A DNA stretch of 64,000 nt, from contig JAEELG010000078.1 of assembly GCA_016288775.1 (NCBI GenBank), positions 1 through 64,000 on the forward strand. Direction: 5' to 3'. This stretch comes from Bacteroidales bacterium. Its GTDB lineage: Bacteria; Bacteroidota; Bacteroidia; Bacteroidales; UBA932. Both the position numbers and the translations under genes were made by a program. Shown here one piece after another: positions 47,361 through 56,679 of this stretch (positions within the stretch are counted from its first letter, which is position 1; each line of letters begins with the position of its first letter). The notes below the pieces were generated by a model, which saw only the letters and a program-made list of their open reading frames with translations, did not search any database and was not told where the DNA came from.

Positions 47361-50294
47361 TTATCTGGGTCCTCTGCCGGGGCCTCCGTGGGGCGGACCT
47401 CCCATGCCACGCGGGCGCATCTTATCGCGGTCGAAGGTGCCGAAGCGCCATGTGAGCGACAGGATTATGTAGCGGCCGAGGGTGTTGTTGACCACTTCCT
47501 TATGGTAGTTGGAGTTGTCGGAAACGCTCAGGTTCTTTGCCTGGCCGAGGATATCGTAGCCCTTGAGAGCCAGGGTAACCTTGTTCTTGAAGAGCAGTTT
47601 CTGGATCTCGGCGTTGAGTATGTGCTCGGGGGTGTAATTCAGATTGCTGGCATATCCGTCGTACCAGTTGAAGTTGTACTCGCTCTTGAGCGTAAGACCT
47701 GCCTGCTCCCAGGTCCAGTTGGCGGTGGCGCGTATCTGGTTGTTGAAGGTCAGGGTGTTGTCGGACTCCTTGGCGATGGTGTACCAGCTCTTGCTCATGC
47801 GGGTGCGGCCGCTGAGCGTGAGCTCGAGGTTGTCGCTGCGGTAATTCACACGCAGGCGCTCGGTGGCGCTGAGGGTGCGGGTGGTGTTCTCGGTGAACTT
47901 GAACTCGCCCAGGTTGTAGGACCTCAGGAAGCCGTCGTAATCCATGTCGCCGGTGGCGGCGTTGTAATAATTGTCGATCCTGGCGGTCACGTCATCGCCG
48001 CCCACGTAAGACGAGGACTTGTTGTAACCGACGCGGCTCATGTTGCTCATCGAGAAGTTCGACTGTCCGAACGGGATGTTGGCGAACATGTTCACATTGG
48101 CATTGAACGAGTCGGGACCGTTGAAAGGCATGGAGTACTGCGCTCCGTTAGGGGCGTACCACATGGCGTTCACGATAGGATCCTGGGTATAACTGCCGTC
48201 AAAACGTACGTTCACGGACGAGAACTTCCTGCGGTTGGAATAACGGTAGTCGCCCCGGAGGCTATGGCTGAAGTAAGGAGCCAGGTAAGGGTTACCGAAA
48301 CTTATGCGCAGCGGGTTGGTGTTATCAGGCACCGGAATGAGCTGCGATACGCTGGGCTGCTCGGAGGATCCGCGGTAGAACATACGCATGCTGGCGTCGT
48401 CGCTCATATCCCAGAACAGCATTCCCTGGGGAGAGAAGCGCCAGCGGACGTCGTCGTACGGATCAAGGGTCTTTCCGGCACGGGTGGTCTCGTTGTGAGT
48501 GTGCACGGGGCGTGCGGAGAAACCGAGCTGGAAGCGCACCTTGTCGGTCTGGTACAAGGCGTTCACTCCCATGTTGTGGCTGCTGTTGGTATTTATGACG
48601 CGGCTGGAATAGAAGTCATCCTTGGCGCCGCCGTTCAACATGTCGTAAGTATCCTTGACAGAAGACGACTTGGACCAGTTGTAACCGTAGTTGGCCTCAA
48701 CGTAGAAGTTGTTTCCGAGAGGCTCGGTGTAGGTCACGCGGCCGAAAACGCTGGAACTCTGGTTGTCCTGTTCTATGCGCTGGTCGGTATTCTGGGTGTC
48801 GCCCCATTTGCCGTCGGCATAGCCTCCGGAAAGCACTGTGGACGTATTCCGGCTCTCCAGGTCGTTGTTGGAGAAGCTGTAGCGCGCCATTGCGGTAAGG
48901 GTACGTCCGGGGATTCCGAGCCTCTGGCGCAGCAGGAAGAAGCCGCTGGTGCTGAGGTTGCGGTTGTCGCCCAGGTTGGCGGAGTTGCTCTCGTTGATCT
49001 TGGTGACGCCCTTGCCGTCGAGATAGTCGTAGTCGGTGGCGGAGACGCTGGTCTGGTTGTAGTTGCCGCCGCCGAAGTTGAGCTGCGGCTCAAACAGGAT
49101 GGAGGTGTTGTCGGAGAACTTGTGCTCGAGGCGCATGCCCACGCGATGTCCCCAGCTGCGGGTGTCGTTGGTGCCCTGGGAGTCGGAGAGCATATTGTGA
49201 TCGGTCAGGTAGGTGGTGGTGGAACTCTCCTCCTCCACCAGACGAGCGGTATTGCTGTAGAGATAGTTGCCGCCGATGTCCATCTTGCCGTCGAAGAGGG
49301 TCCAGGCGCCGTTGACGCCGCCCATCCACGAGGTGGTGATGCCGTTGTCGCCCATGTTGCCGCCACGGCCGCCGCCGAAACCGCCGCCACCGCCGCGCAT
49401 ACCGCCCATCATGCTGCCTGCCAGGTCGTTGAATCCGCGGTTGTTGGTGTTGTTGCCGTTGACGATGAGGGACAACTGGGTCTTGTCGGTGAACTTGCCC
49501 ACGAACGCGGCGGTCTGGTAGCGCCAGTCGCCTTCCACGTTGGTGGAGGGCACGTCGTGTCCGCCGCCGGCCATCACGTTGCCGAAGGCGCCCTTCATCA
49601 TGCCGGGCTTGATGCTCAGGTCAATGACCTGCTCCTCCTCGCCGTCGTCAATGCCGGTGAACTCGGCCTGCTCGGACTTCTTCTGGATAACCTTGAGCTT
49701 GTTGATGATCTTGGCGGGAATATTCTTCGACGCTAGCTGCGGATCATCCAGGAAGAAAGTCTTGCCATCGATGGTTATCTTACTGATACTCTGTCCGTTG
49801 ACGGTAATGGCACCGTCCTCGGACACCTCCACGCCGGGGAGTTTCTTGAGGAGGTCCTCAAGCACGTCGTTGTCGGTGGTCTTGAACGACGAAGCGTTGT
49901 ACTCGATGGTGTCTTTCTTGATGATGATGGGGTTGCCCACCGCCGAAACCGAAGCGGCGTCGAGCTGCTCGCGGTCAACCTTCATGCGGATCTCGCCGAG
50001 CTCCTTCACGTCGGGAACCTTTATCTCCTTGACGTAAGGCTCGTAACCGAGAAGCTCGGCCCTAAAATGATAGGTGCCGGCACGCACTCCAGTCAGCTCA
50101 ACCTTGCCCTCGGCGTCGCTGAGAACGTACTTTGCCGGCTTCTGGGCGCCTTCCCTGGTAAGCGAAACGGTGGCGAAGCCAACCGGCTCGCCGTTGGAGT
50201 CGTCAATCAGGGTTGCCGTAAGGCGGTTCTGGGCAAATACTCCGTTGCCAAGAAGCAAGGCTCCGAGCAAAACAACTATTCTATAAAACTTCAT
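47361..50294 (-). CDS. TonB-dependent-receptor-like outer membrane beta-barrel protein with N-terminal carboxypeptidase-regulatory domain
   Basis: Signal peptide, ATLIDDSNGEPVGFATVSL, DVLEDLLKKLPGVEVSEDGAITVNGQSISKITIDGKTFF. Confidence 0.88.
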   Translation of the reverse strand: MKFYRIVVLLGALLLGNGVFAQNRLTATLIDDSNGEPVGFATVSLTREGAQKPAKYVLSDAEGKVELTGVRAGTYHFRAELLGYEPYVKEIKVPDVKELGEIRMKVDREQLDAASVSAVGNPIIIKKDTIEYNASSFKTTDNDVLEDLLKKLPGVEVSEDGAITVNGQSISKITIDGKTFFLDDPQLASKNIPAKIINKLKVIQKKSEQAEFTGIDDGEEEQVIDLSIKPGMMKGAFGNVMAGGGHDVPSTNVEGDWRYQTAAFVGKFTDKTQLSLIVNGNNTNNRGFNDLAGSMMGGMRGGGGGFGGGRGGNMGDNGITTSWMGGVNGAWTLFDGKMDIGGNYLYSNTARLVEEESSTTTYLTDHNMLSDSQGTNDTRSWGHRVGMRLEHKFSDNTSILFEPQLNFGGGNYNQTSVSATDYDYLDGKGVTKINESNSANLGDNRNLSTSGFFLLRQRLGIPGRTLTAMARYSFSNNDLESRNTSTVLSGGYADGKWGDTQNTDQRIEQDNQSSSVFGRVTYTEPLGNNFYVEANYGYNWSKSSSVKDTYDMLNGGAKDDFYSSRVINTNSSHNMGVNALYQTDKVRFQLGFSARPVHTHNETTRAGKTLDPYDDVRWRFSPQGMLFWDMSDDASMRMFYRGSSEQPSVSQLIPVPDNTNPLRISFGNPYLAPYFSHSLRGDYRYSNRRKFSSVNVRFDGSYTQDPIVNAMWYAPNGAQYSMPFNGPDSFNANVNMFANIPFGQSNFSMSNMSRVGYNKSSSYVGGDDVTARIDNYYNAATGDMDYDGFLRSYNLGEFKFTENTTRTLSATERLRVNYRSDNLELTLSGRTRMSKSWYTIAKESDNTLTFNNQIRATANWTWEQAGLTLKSEYNFNWYDGYASNLNYTPEHILNAEIQKLLFKNKVTLALKGYDILGQAKNLSVSDNSNYHKEVVNNTLGRYIILSLTWRFGTFDRDKMRPRGMGGPPHGGPGRGPR

Positions 50295-50320
50295 AACTCT
50301 TATTTGACGCAAATAAACCT

Positions 50321-50881
50321 CTAAGGTTTAACCCTGTCGGGATTGTTTGCGATAAATCTTTCCCAGGAGCCGCCGGAGGCCTTGGCTGCCAGCGGGCTGC
50401 TGATCTGGTAATAGTGGCACATGGCGATTGCGAGCGCGTCGGTGGCGTCCAGGTACTTCGAGCGGATGTCGATTCCGAGCGTCTTCTCCACTATGAGCGC
50501 CACCTGCTCCTTGCTGGCCGCACCGTTGCCGCAGATTGCCATCTTGGCCTTGCGCGGAGCGTACTCGTACACGGCGGCGCCATGTGTGAGGGCTGCGGTC
50601 ATCGCCGCCCCCTGTGCGCGCCCCAACTTGAAGATAACCTGGGCGTTACGGCCGTAGAACGGAGATTCGATAGCCAGGTCGTCGGGCGAGTGAAGGTCGC
50701 AAAGAGCGCATACCTTGTCGAAGATGATGCGCAGCTTCTCGTAAATGTCGTCGACCTTCCGCAGGTCAAGCACACCCATGTCTACGAAGTGCGGCTTCCC
50801 TGCCTCATCCACACGCACAATCCCGAAACCAAGCAGGTTGGTTCCGGGATCGATGCCGAGTATGGTGCGGGCCTTAGTCAA
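50321..50881 (-). CDS. ruvC: Holliday junction endodeoxyribonuclease RuvC
   Basis: ILGIDPGTNLLGFGIV; LAIESPFYGRNAQVIFKLGRAQGAAM. Confidence 0.96.
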   Translation of the reverse strand: MTKARTILGIDPGTNLLGFGIVRVDEAGKPHFVDMGVLDLRKVDDIYEKLRIIFDKVCALCDLHSPDDLAIESPFYGRNAQVIFKLGRAQGAAMTAALTHGAAVYEYAPRKAKMAICGNGAASKEQVALIVEKTLGIDIRSKYLDATDALAIAMCHYYQISSPLAAKASGGSWERFIANNPDRVKP

Positions 50882-52145
50882 TCCTGTCGAAGCCCGTATA
50901 AGGACGGAGGATCTCGGGGATGATTATTCCCTCCGGGGTCTGGTTGTCCTCAAGCAGAGCGGCCACGACGCGCGGAAGTGCCAGCGAACTGCCGTTCAGC
51001 GTGTGCGCAAGCTGCGTCTTGCCCTCCGCATCGCGGTAGCGGCAGTGCAGACGGTTGCTCTGGTAGGTTTCGAAATTGCTCACGGAGCTGATCTCGAGCC
51101 AGCGGCCCTGGGCGGCGCTCCAAAGCTCGAAATCGTAGGTGATTGCGGAAGTGAAGGACATGTCGCCGCCGCAGAGGCGCAGGATCCTGTACCTCAGGCC
51201 GAGCTTGTTGACAATGCCTTCGACGTGGGCCACCATCTCGTCAAGCGCCTTGTAGCTGTCTTCGGGCTTCTCCACGCGCACTATCTCCACCTTGTCGAAC
51301 TGGTGCAGGCGGTTCAGGCCACGCACGTCCTTGCCGTACGAACCGGCCTCGCGGCGGAAGCACGGAGTGTATGCGGTAAGGCGCTGGGGAATCTGGTCTG
51401 CTGCCAGGATGACGTCGCGGAAAATGTTGGTCACAGGCACCTCGGCTGTGGGAACCAGATAGAAATCGTCCACCTCGGCGTGATACATCTGGCCTTCCTT
51501 GTCGGGCAGCTGGCCGGTACCGAATCCGGAATCGCGGTTCACCACCACGGGCGGCTCAACCTCCTTGTATCCGGCTGCGGTGTTGCAGTCGAGGAAGAAA
51601 TTGATCAGAGCCCTCTGGAGCTTTGCGCCCTTACCCTTGTAAACGGGGAATCCGGCGCCGGTGATCTTCACTCCCAGGTCGAAATCTATGATGTCGTACT
51701 TCTTCGCGAGCTCCCAGTGGGGCAGCGCACCTTCGGGCAGATTCACCTCGGGGCCACCCATCTTCACGACCTCGTTGTCCTCGGCGCCCTTGCCGGGCTT
51801 GACCAGGGAACAAGGCACGTTGGGCATGAGCACAAGGTTGTTCTCCATCTCGGCGGCGGCTTCGTCCATGCGGGCGAGGAGTTCGCCGGAGCGGGCCTTC
51901 AGTTCGGCCACGGCGGCCTTGGCCTTCTCGGCCTCGTCGCGCAGGCCCTGCTTCATCAGGGCGCCGATCTCGGCAGCCTTCTGCTTCTGCTGGGCGAGCA
52001 GGGCGTCGCTCTCAACCTGGAAACTGCGGCGCATGCGGTCCAGTTCGAGCACCTTGTCGACTATAGGCTGAGCGTCGAAATTCTTGATTTTCAATTTCTC
52101 GACAACCGCCTGAGGGTCGTCGCGAAGCATCTTGAGTGTCAACAT
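50874..52145 (-). CDS. serS: Seryl-tRNA synthetase
   Basis: N-terminal coiled coil; TPCFRREAGSYGKDVRGLNRLHQFDKVE; C-terminal LNGSSLALPR. Confidence 0.97.
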   Translation of the reverse strand: MLTLKMLRDDPQAVVEKLKIKNFDAQPIVDKVLELDRMRRSFQVESDALLAQQKQKAAEIGALMKQGLRDEAEKAKAAVAELKARSGELLARMDEAAAEMENNLVLMPNVPCSLVKPGKGAEDNEVVKMGGPEVNLPEGALPHWELAKKYDIIDFDLGVKITGAGFPVYKGKGAKLQRALINFFLDCNTAAGYKEVEPPVVVNRDSGFGTGQLPDKEGQMYHAEVDDFYLVPTAEVPVTNIFRDVILAADQIPQRLTAYTPCFRREAGSYGKDVRGLNRLHQFDKVEIVRVEKPEDSYKALDEMVAHVEGIVNKLGLRYRILRLCGGDMSFTSAITYDFELWSAAQGRWLEISSVSNFETYQSNRLHCRYRDAEGKTQLAHTLNGSSLALPRVVAALLEDNQTPEGIIIPEILRPYTGFDRID

Positions 52146-52220
52146 AACTGCTTAAAATTAAAAAATGACCCGCACTGCGATCCCGAAGTGCAAGTCATTC
52201 ATTCCATAATACCTTCGAGA

Positions 52221-52481
52221 TTAGTTCTCAAAAGGGACAACGGACACGTAGGATTTGTCGTTCCTCTTGCGAGTGAACTTCACCGTGCCGTCGATAAGGG
52301 CGTACAGAGTGTGGTCCTTGCCCATGCCAACGTTGACCGAAGGATTGTGGACAGTGCCCCTCTGGCGGACAATAATGTTGCCGGCCTTTACGACCTCGCC
52401 GCCGAATTTCTTGAGACCCAGGCGCTTGCTCTGTGACTCACGACCGTTCTTGGAACTGGATTGACCTTTCTTGTGTGCCAT
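52221..52481 (-). CDS. rpmA: 50S ribosomal protein L27
   Basis: [47 protein letters not shown]. Confidence 0.97.
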   Translation of the reverse strand: MAHKKGQSSSKNGRESQSKRLGLKKFGGEVVKAGNIIVRQRGTVHNPSVNVGMGKDHTLYALIDGTVKFTRKRNDKSYVSVVPFEN

Positions 52482-52486
52482 AATTC

Positions 52487-52798
52487 TTAAGCGATTGCGT
52501 TGATTTTAATCTTGGTAAGTTTCTGACGATGGCCGTTCAGCTTCTGGAAGCCCTTGCGGCGGATCTTCTTGAAAACGAGGACCTTGTCGGCCTTCGCATC
52601 GTCATCGAGAACGGTAGCCTTCACAATGGCTCCCTCAACATACGGAGTACCGACCTTCACGGCCTCGCCGTCGGCGACGAGAAGCACCTTGTCGAACTCT
52701 ACGTCAGCACCTTTGGCGTCGGCAAGCCTCTGCACAAAGATTTCGTTGCCAGCTTCAACCTTGAACTGCTGGCCTGCAATGTCTACGATTGCGTACAT
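52487..52798 (-). CDS. rplU: 50S ribosomal protein L21
   Basis: [44 protein letters not shown]. Confidence 0.96.
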   Translation of the reverse strand: MYAIVDIAGQQFKVEAGNEIFVQRLADAKGADVEFDKVLLVADGEAVKVGTPYVEGAIVKATVLDDDAKADKVLVFKKIRRKGFQKLNGHRQKLTKIKINAIA

Positions 52799-52884
52799 CA
52801 AACAAACTTTTTAAGTGTTTGGGCCGTAAGCGTCTGCGCGTCATGGCAGCTCTTCACATGCTCAACGGTCATAAAAACGGACCG

Positions 52885-52892
52885 CAAAGATA
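52885..52892 (-). promoter_or_regulatory. rplU-rpmA promoter (-7 TATCTTTG on minus)
   Basis: caaagata on + strand; about 87 nt upstream of the rplU ATG. Confidence 0.55.
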
Positions 52893-52970
52893 GCAATTAT
52901 TATTGATTCTGCAAATATTTGCTTGTTTCAAAATTGTTTAGCATATTTGCGAAACAAAAATGTTTCCAAA

Positions 52971-54122
52971 ATGGACACTCCCTTTGTCTTCAACAAGCCC
53001 GTAACGGGGCGGTACTTCATTGGAAGGAAAGCCGACGTCACCATTCTCTCGAACCTCCTCCGCGACGGCGAAAACGTCGTGATGTACGAGCCCCCCAAGG
53101 CCGGAAAGGACTCCCTGCTGCAGCAGGCATTCTTCGACATGAAGCTGTCGCTCAGGCAGTTCCGCATCGTGAGCCTGTCGCTGCTGAACGTCCGCACCGT
53201 GGCCGACTTCTGCATGAAACTTGGGTCCGCCGTCATCAAACTGTACGGTACAACCACCGACGACTACGCGCGCCTGGTTTCCGAGCAGCTTCCGGGCTCG
53301 CACTTCGTGTTCGACGAGCAGGTCTACCAGACCACCGAGCGCATACTCTCGCTCGGCTGGGACATCGATGACGACGACATCCGCGCCATCCTCACCCTCC
53401 CCTACCGCATCGCCCGCACCGACGGGCGCAAACTCTTCGTCTGCATCGACGACTTCCACAATGTGATGCTCACCGAAGACGGAGACCGTATCTGCAACCT
53501 GATGCAGGAGGTGTTCAAGGCGCGCACCGCCGAAGACAGGGCGTCCGGCTGCTATGTGCTCTACGGCTCGCACGTGAATGCGATGAAGGAGATATTCGAG
53601 CACAGGCACTTCTTCCACAGGCAGATCGAGCGCGTAAGGCTCAGCGAGATAGACGAAAAAGACATTGCCGACGCCGTCAACAAGGGATTCCTCTCGAGCG
53701 GCAAGGTGATAGACAGGAGCCTGATGCTTGGTGCGTGCAAGCTGTTCAATTGCAACGTCTACTATATCAATTGCTTCGCCTCCATCTGCGACTCGCTGTC
53801 GAAGGGATACATGATGGAGCCGGTGCTCACCGAGGCCCTGACCAATATGCTGGCCATCCACGAACCGCGGTTCAAGGCAATAATGTCGGACCTTACCACC
53901 TTCCAGGTATGCCTGCTTCGCGCCGTCGTGGACGGACACACCAAGTTCAGCAGCGCCGAGGTCATACACCGTTACGACCTCAATTCATCGGCCAACGTAC
54001 GCCGTCTGAAGGATGCGCTGTGCAAGAAGGAGATCATCACCTTCGACGATGAGGAAAATCCCCACATCATCGATCCCCTTTTCGAATACTGGGTAACAAA
54101 GTATTATTTCGGCATTAAATAG
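52971..54122 (+). CDS. Archaeal-type/AAA ATPase-like protein with atypical Walker A
   Basis: MDTPFVFNKPVTGRYFIGRKADVTILSNLLRDGENVVMYEPPKAGKDSLLQQAF; KLFVCIDDFHNV Walker B; C-terminal winged-helix-like region. Confidence 0.8.
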   Translation: MDTPFVFNKPVTGRYFIGRKADVTILSNLLRDGENVVMYEPPKAGKDSLLQQAFFDMKLSLRQFRIVSLSLLNVRTVADFCMKLGSAVIKLYGTTTDDYARLVSEQLPGSHFVFDEQVYQTTERILSLGWDIDDDDIRAILTLPYRIARTDGRKLFVCIDDFHNVMLTEDGDRICNLMQEVFKARTAEDRASGCYVLYGSHVNAMKEIFEHRHFFHRQIERVRLSEIDEKDIADAVNKGFLSSGKVIDRSLMLGACKLFNCNVYYINCFASICDSLSKGYMMEPVLTEALTNMLAIHEPRFKAIMSDLTTFQVCLLRAVVDGHTKFSSAEVIHRYDLNSSANVRRLKDALCKKEIITFDDEENPHIIDPLFEYWVTKYYFGIK

Positions 54123-54153
54123 CCGGACTTTTTTAGTATATTGCATTCCGCTT

Positions 54154-54276
54154 ATGGATAAATACATACACCCCGAGACCTGTTTTGAGGCGCTGGAGTT
54201 GCCGCAGCTCCTGTGCGACAGCATGACAGGTTCTTCCATAGAAGATTTCACCGATGCGGAAGAAATCGAATGGTAG
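54154..54276 (+). CDS. Short acidic peptide (40 aa), not in ORF track
   Basis: MDKYIHPETCFEALELPQLLCDSMTGSSIEDFTDAEEIEW; stop 1 nt before the ATG of the downstream lipoprotein. Confidence 0.5.
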   Translation: MDKYIHPETCFEALELPQLLCDSMTGSSIEDFTDAEEIEW

Positions 54277-54277
54277 C

Positions 54278-56677
54278 ATGAAAAAGAACTTGTTTATTCT
54301 GCTTGCGGCGGCAGCGGCGGCCGTCGCCTGTTCAGAAAGGGTTTTCCCGGAGGAAAGCCCCGTCACCGGCGTACCCGCACGGTTCCAGATCAATGAAATG
54401 GACACCAGGACGCTCCTTACCGACAACTACCGCATCTGCTGGGAAGCCGGGAAGGACGAAGTGTCCGTTTTCGCAAAGACCGACAACTGCCGGTTCTCCG
54501 TCACCACCGGCGGCGACGGCAGCTTCTGGCTTTACGGCACGCTGTCACAGGTAACCTCGAGGTACTATGCCCTTTATCCATACGACCCCGACGCCACCAA
54601 TTCCACGGGATGCATCACGACCACTCTGCCTTCGGAGCAGAAAGCCATTCCCAACCAGTTCAGCAATATCGTTGCGGTAGCCTCGACTACGGAGACCGAA
54701 CTCCGCTTCCAGAACTGCGTCACCCTTGTGGAGGTCAACCTTGCATCTGCAGGAGTGAACAGGATATCGTTCCGGGGCAACAACGGAGAGCTCGTGGCAG
54801 GCCGCATCCGTATGAGCGTGCCTTCCAAGCCCGAGGAGAGCGTCCCCGATCCTGTGATCGTATCCGGGGTCAAGGAAGTCAGCATCTCCAACGGTGGCAA
54901 CGAACTGGCACCCGGCACATATTATATGGCCATTGCGCCCCAGACTTTCAGCAAGGGCGTCACCGTCACCATGAGCGGCGCCGGCGGCTATTCGGAGAAG
55001 ACAACGGCGAAGGCTGTCACCGCGAGCCGCAGCAAGCGCCTCAAGACCGGAGCCCTCTCTCCCACACTCACGCCTAACGACGGAGATTTCTTTATTGAAT
55101 GGAACGACGGAGATGATTCCGGCACGGTCTATCCCGGCGAACCGAAGACGCTCTATTACTCTTACTCGGGTCACAACTCGCTGACTTTCAACGTCCACAG
55201 TTCCTCTACCGTTACCGTGACCGACGACGGGAGCGGAACGATTGAGACTAACGGCAGCAAAACGGTATACAAGCTGTCGCCTGTTCCCGGCAGCGGCGGC
55301 GACAACGCCAACAACTCACGCCTTCGCACCGCATCCCGCGGCAGCAAGGACTCCCCCGTAGACCTTTCCACCGACAACAACAACCTGTTCGGAGCGTCGC
55401 TCAGCGGCGTTAACACCGCCAACTGCTACGTAGTTCGCGCGCCCGGCTGGTATTCCTTCCCGCTGGTGTACGGAAACGCCATAAAGAACGGTTCCGCCAA
55501 CACCAGGGCCTATGCCCCCTCCGTCAGCGGTTCCACCGCCCTAACCCCCTTCGTCAAGGCCGACGGAAGCGGTATTACAAGCCCCTACATCAACGCTTCC
55601 GGAAGCAAGGCCGTGAGCGCCCGGATCGAGTGGCAGGACGCCCCCGGACTCGTTGCCGACGGAGTGACGCTGGTGACCGCAGGCGGCAGCGGCGACAGGA
55701 TAGTGTTCAACGTGCCCGAAGCTACCATCCGCGAAGGCAACGCCGTCATCAGCGCACTGGATGCATCCGGCGGCGTGGTATGGAGCTGGCATATCTGGGT
55801 TTGCGGCGCTTCCGACAGCGACCTGCAGCCTGTTACCGTAACCAACAAGGCCGGAAACACCTACAAGTTCACGAAGCTGAATGTGGGATGGGTTGCGCCT
55901 TACAACAACCTGCAGTACCAGCAGCGCGAGGTAACGCTGAGCTTTACCCAGCAGGGCGGCAAATCTATAGAATTCAAGCTTTTGCAAGCAGGAGCAAGCT
56001 ATTCCAACGTCATAGGCTACTGCCCCTTCTACCAGTGGGGCCGCAAGGACCCGTTCGCCGCAAGCGACGGCACGCCAAACGAAGACCCCATGGCGGAATG
56101 CGTAAAGAAGACATGGTACAAGACCTCCGGACGCGATACCACCGGGACCAGGGCCATGCGGCTTGGAACCAGCCTGGCCGCTTATATCAGTCACCCTGAT
56201 ATGTACAATATGGATTCCAACGGCGACAATACATACGCGAACCTCTGGAATGCCACGCAGGCCAAGTTCAGCTCAAGCAACACTTCCACCGAAAATGCGG
56301 CCGCCGTGGTCAAGACGGTTTATGATCCCTGTCCGGTGGGCACCTGCCTGCCGCCCGTAGGCGCATGGACAGCTTTCGCTTCCAACAATATCGACGGGGC
56401 GTTCAATTATGGATATGCCTTCTATGCCGGCCCGAACAAGACCGGAGGCACCACTTTCTATCCTGCCACAGGATCGATGTCCACCATGAACCTCACTTCC
56501 ACCAAGGTCGCAGCGTCACTCAGCAAGGTTGGAACCGGCTTCTCCTACTGGTCCGCCAACGCCAACAAAGAGTCGGCAGGCTTCAACCTGAACTGTTACA
56601 ACAAAGGCGCCCCTACCAGCAGCTACGGCAGCAACCGCCAGTACGTTTTCGCCATCAGACCCGCACTCGAACAATAG
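54278..56677 (+). CDS. Fimbrillin-family-like surface lipoprotein with C-terminal FISUMP-like domain
   Basis: VACSERVF lipobox; Mfa-like MDTRTLLTDNYRICWEAGKDEVSVFAK..YYALYPYDPDA; C-terminal YDPCPVGTCLPPVGAWTAF. Confidence 0.75.
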   Translation: MKKNLFILLAAAAAAVACSERVFPEESPVTGVPARFQINEMDTRTLLTDNYRICWEAGKDEVSVFAKTDNCRFSVTTGGDGSFWLYGTLSQVTSRYYALYPYDPDATNSTGCITTTLPSEQKAIPNQFSNIVAVASTTETELRFQNCVTLVEVNLASAGVNRISFRGNNGELVAGRIRMSVPSKPEESVPDPVIVSGVKEVSISNGGNELAPGTYYMAIAPQTFSKGVTVTMSGAGGYSEKTTAKAVTASRSKRLKTGALSPTLTPNDGDFFIEWNDGDDSGTVYPGEPKTLYYSYSGHNSLTFNVHSSSTVTVTDDGSGTIETNGSKTVYKLSPVPGSGGDNANNSRLRTASRGSKDSPVDLSTDNNNLFGASLSGVNTANCYVVRAPGWYSFPLVYGNAIKNGSANTRAYAPSVSGSTALTPFVKADGSGITSPYINASGSKAVSARIEWQDAPGLVADGVTLVTAGGSGDRIVFNVPEATIREGNAVISALDASGGVVWSWHIWVCGASDSDLQPVTVTNKAGNTYKFTKLNVGWVAPYNNLQYQQREVTLSFTQQGGKSIEFKLLQAGASYSNVIGYCPFYQWGRKDPFAASDGTPNEDPMAECVKKTWYKTSGRDTTGTRAMRLGTSLAAYISHPDMYNMDSNGDNTYANLWNATQAKFSSSNTSTENAAAVVKTVYDPCPVGTCLPPVGAWTAFASNNIDGAFNYGYAFYAGPNKTGGTTFYPATGSMSTMNLTSTKVAASLSKVGTGFSYWSANANKESAGFNLNCYNKGAPTSSYGSNRQYVFAIRPALEQ

Positions 56678-56679
56678 AG

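Noticed and set aside
47355-49736. 793-aa plus-strand ORF opposite the outer-membrane barrel gene
   Set aside because: Shadow ORF created by high GC3 of the real minus-strand gene; V/A/G/H-rich composition with no recognisable domain.
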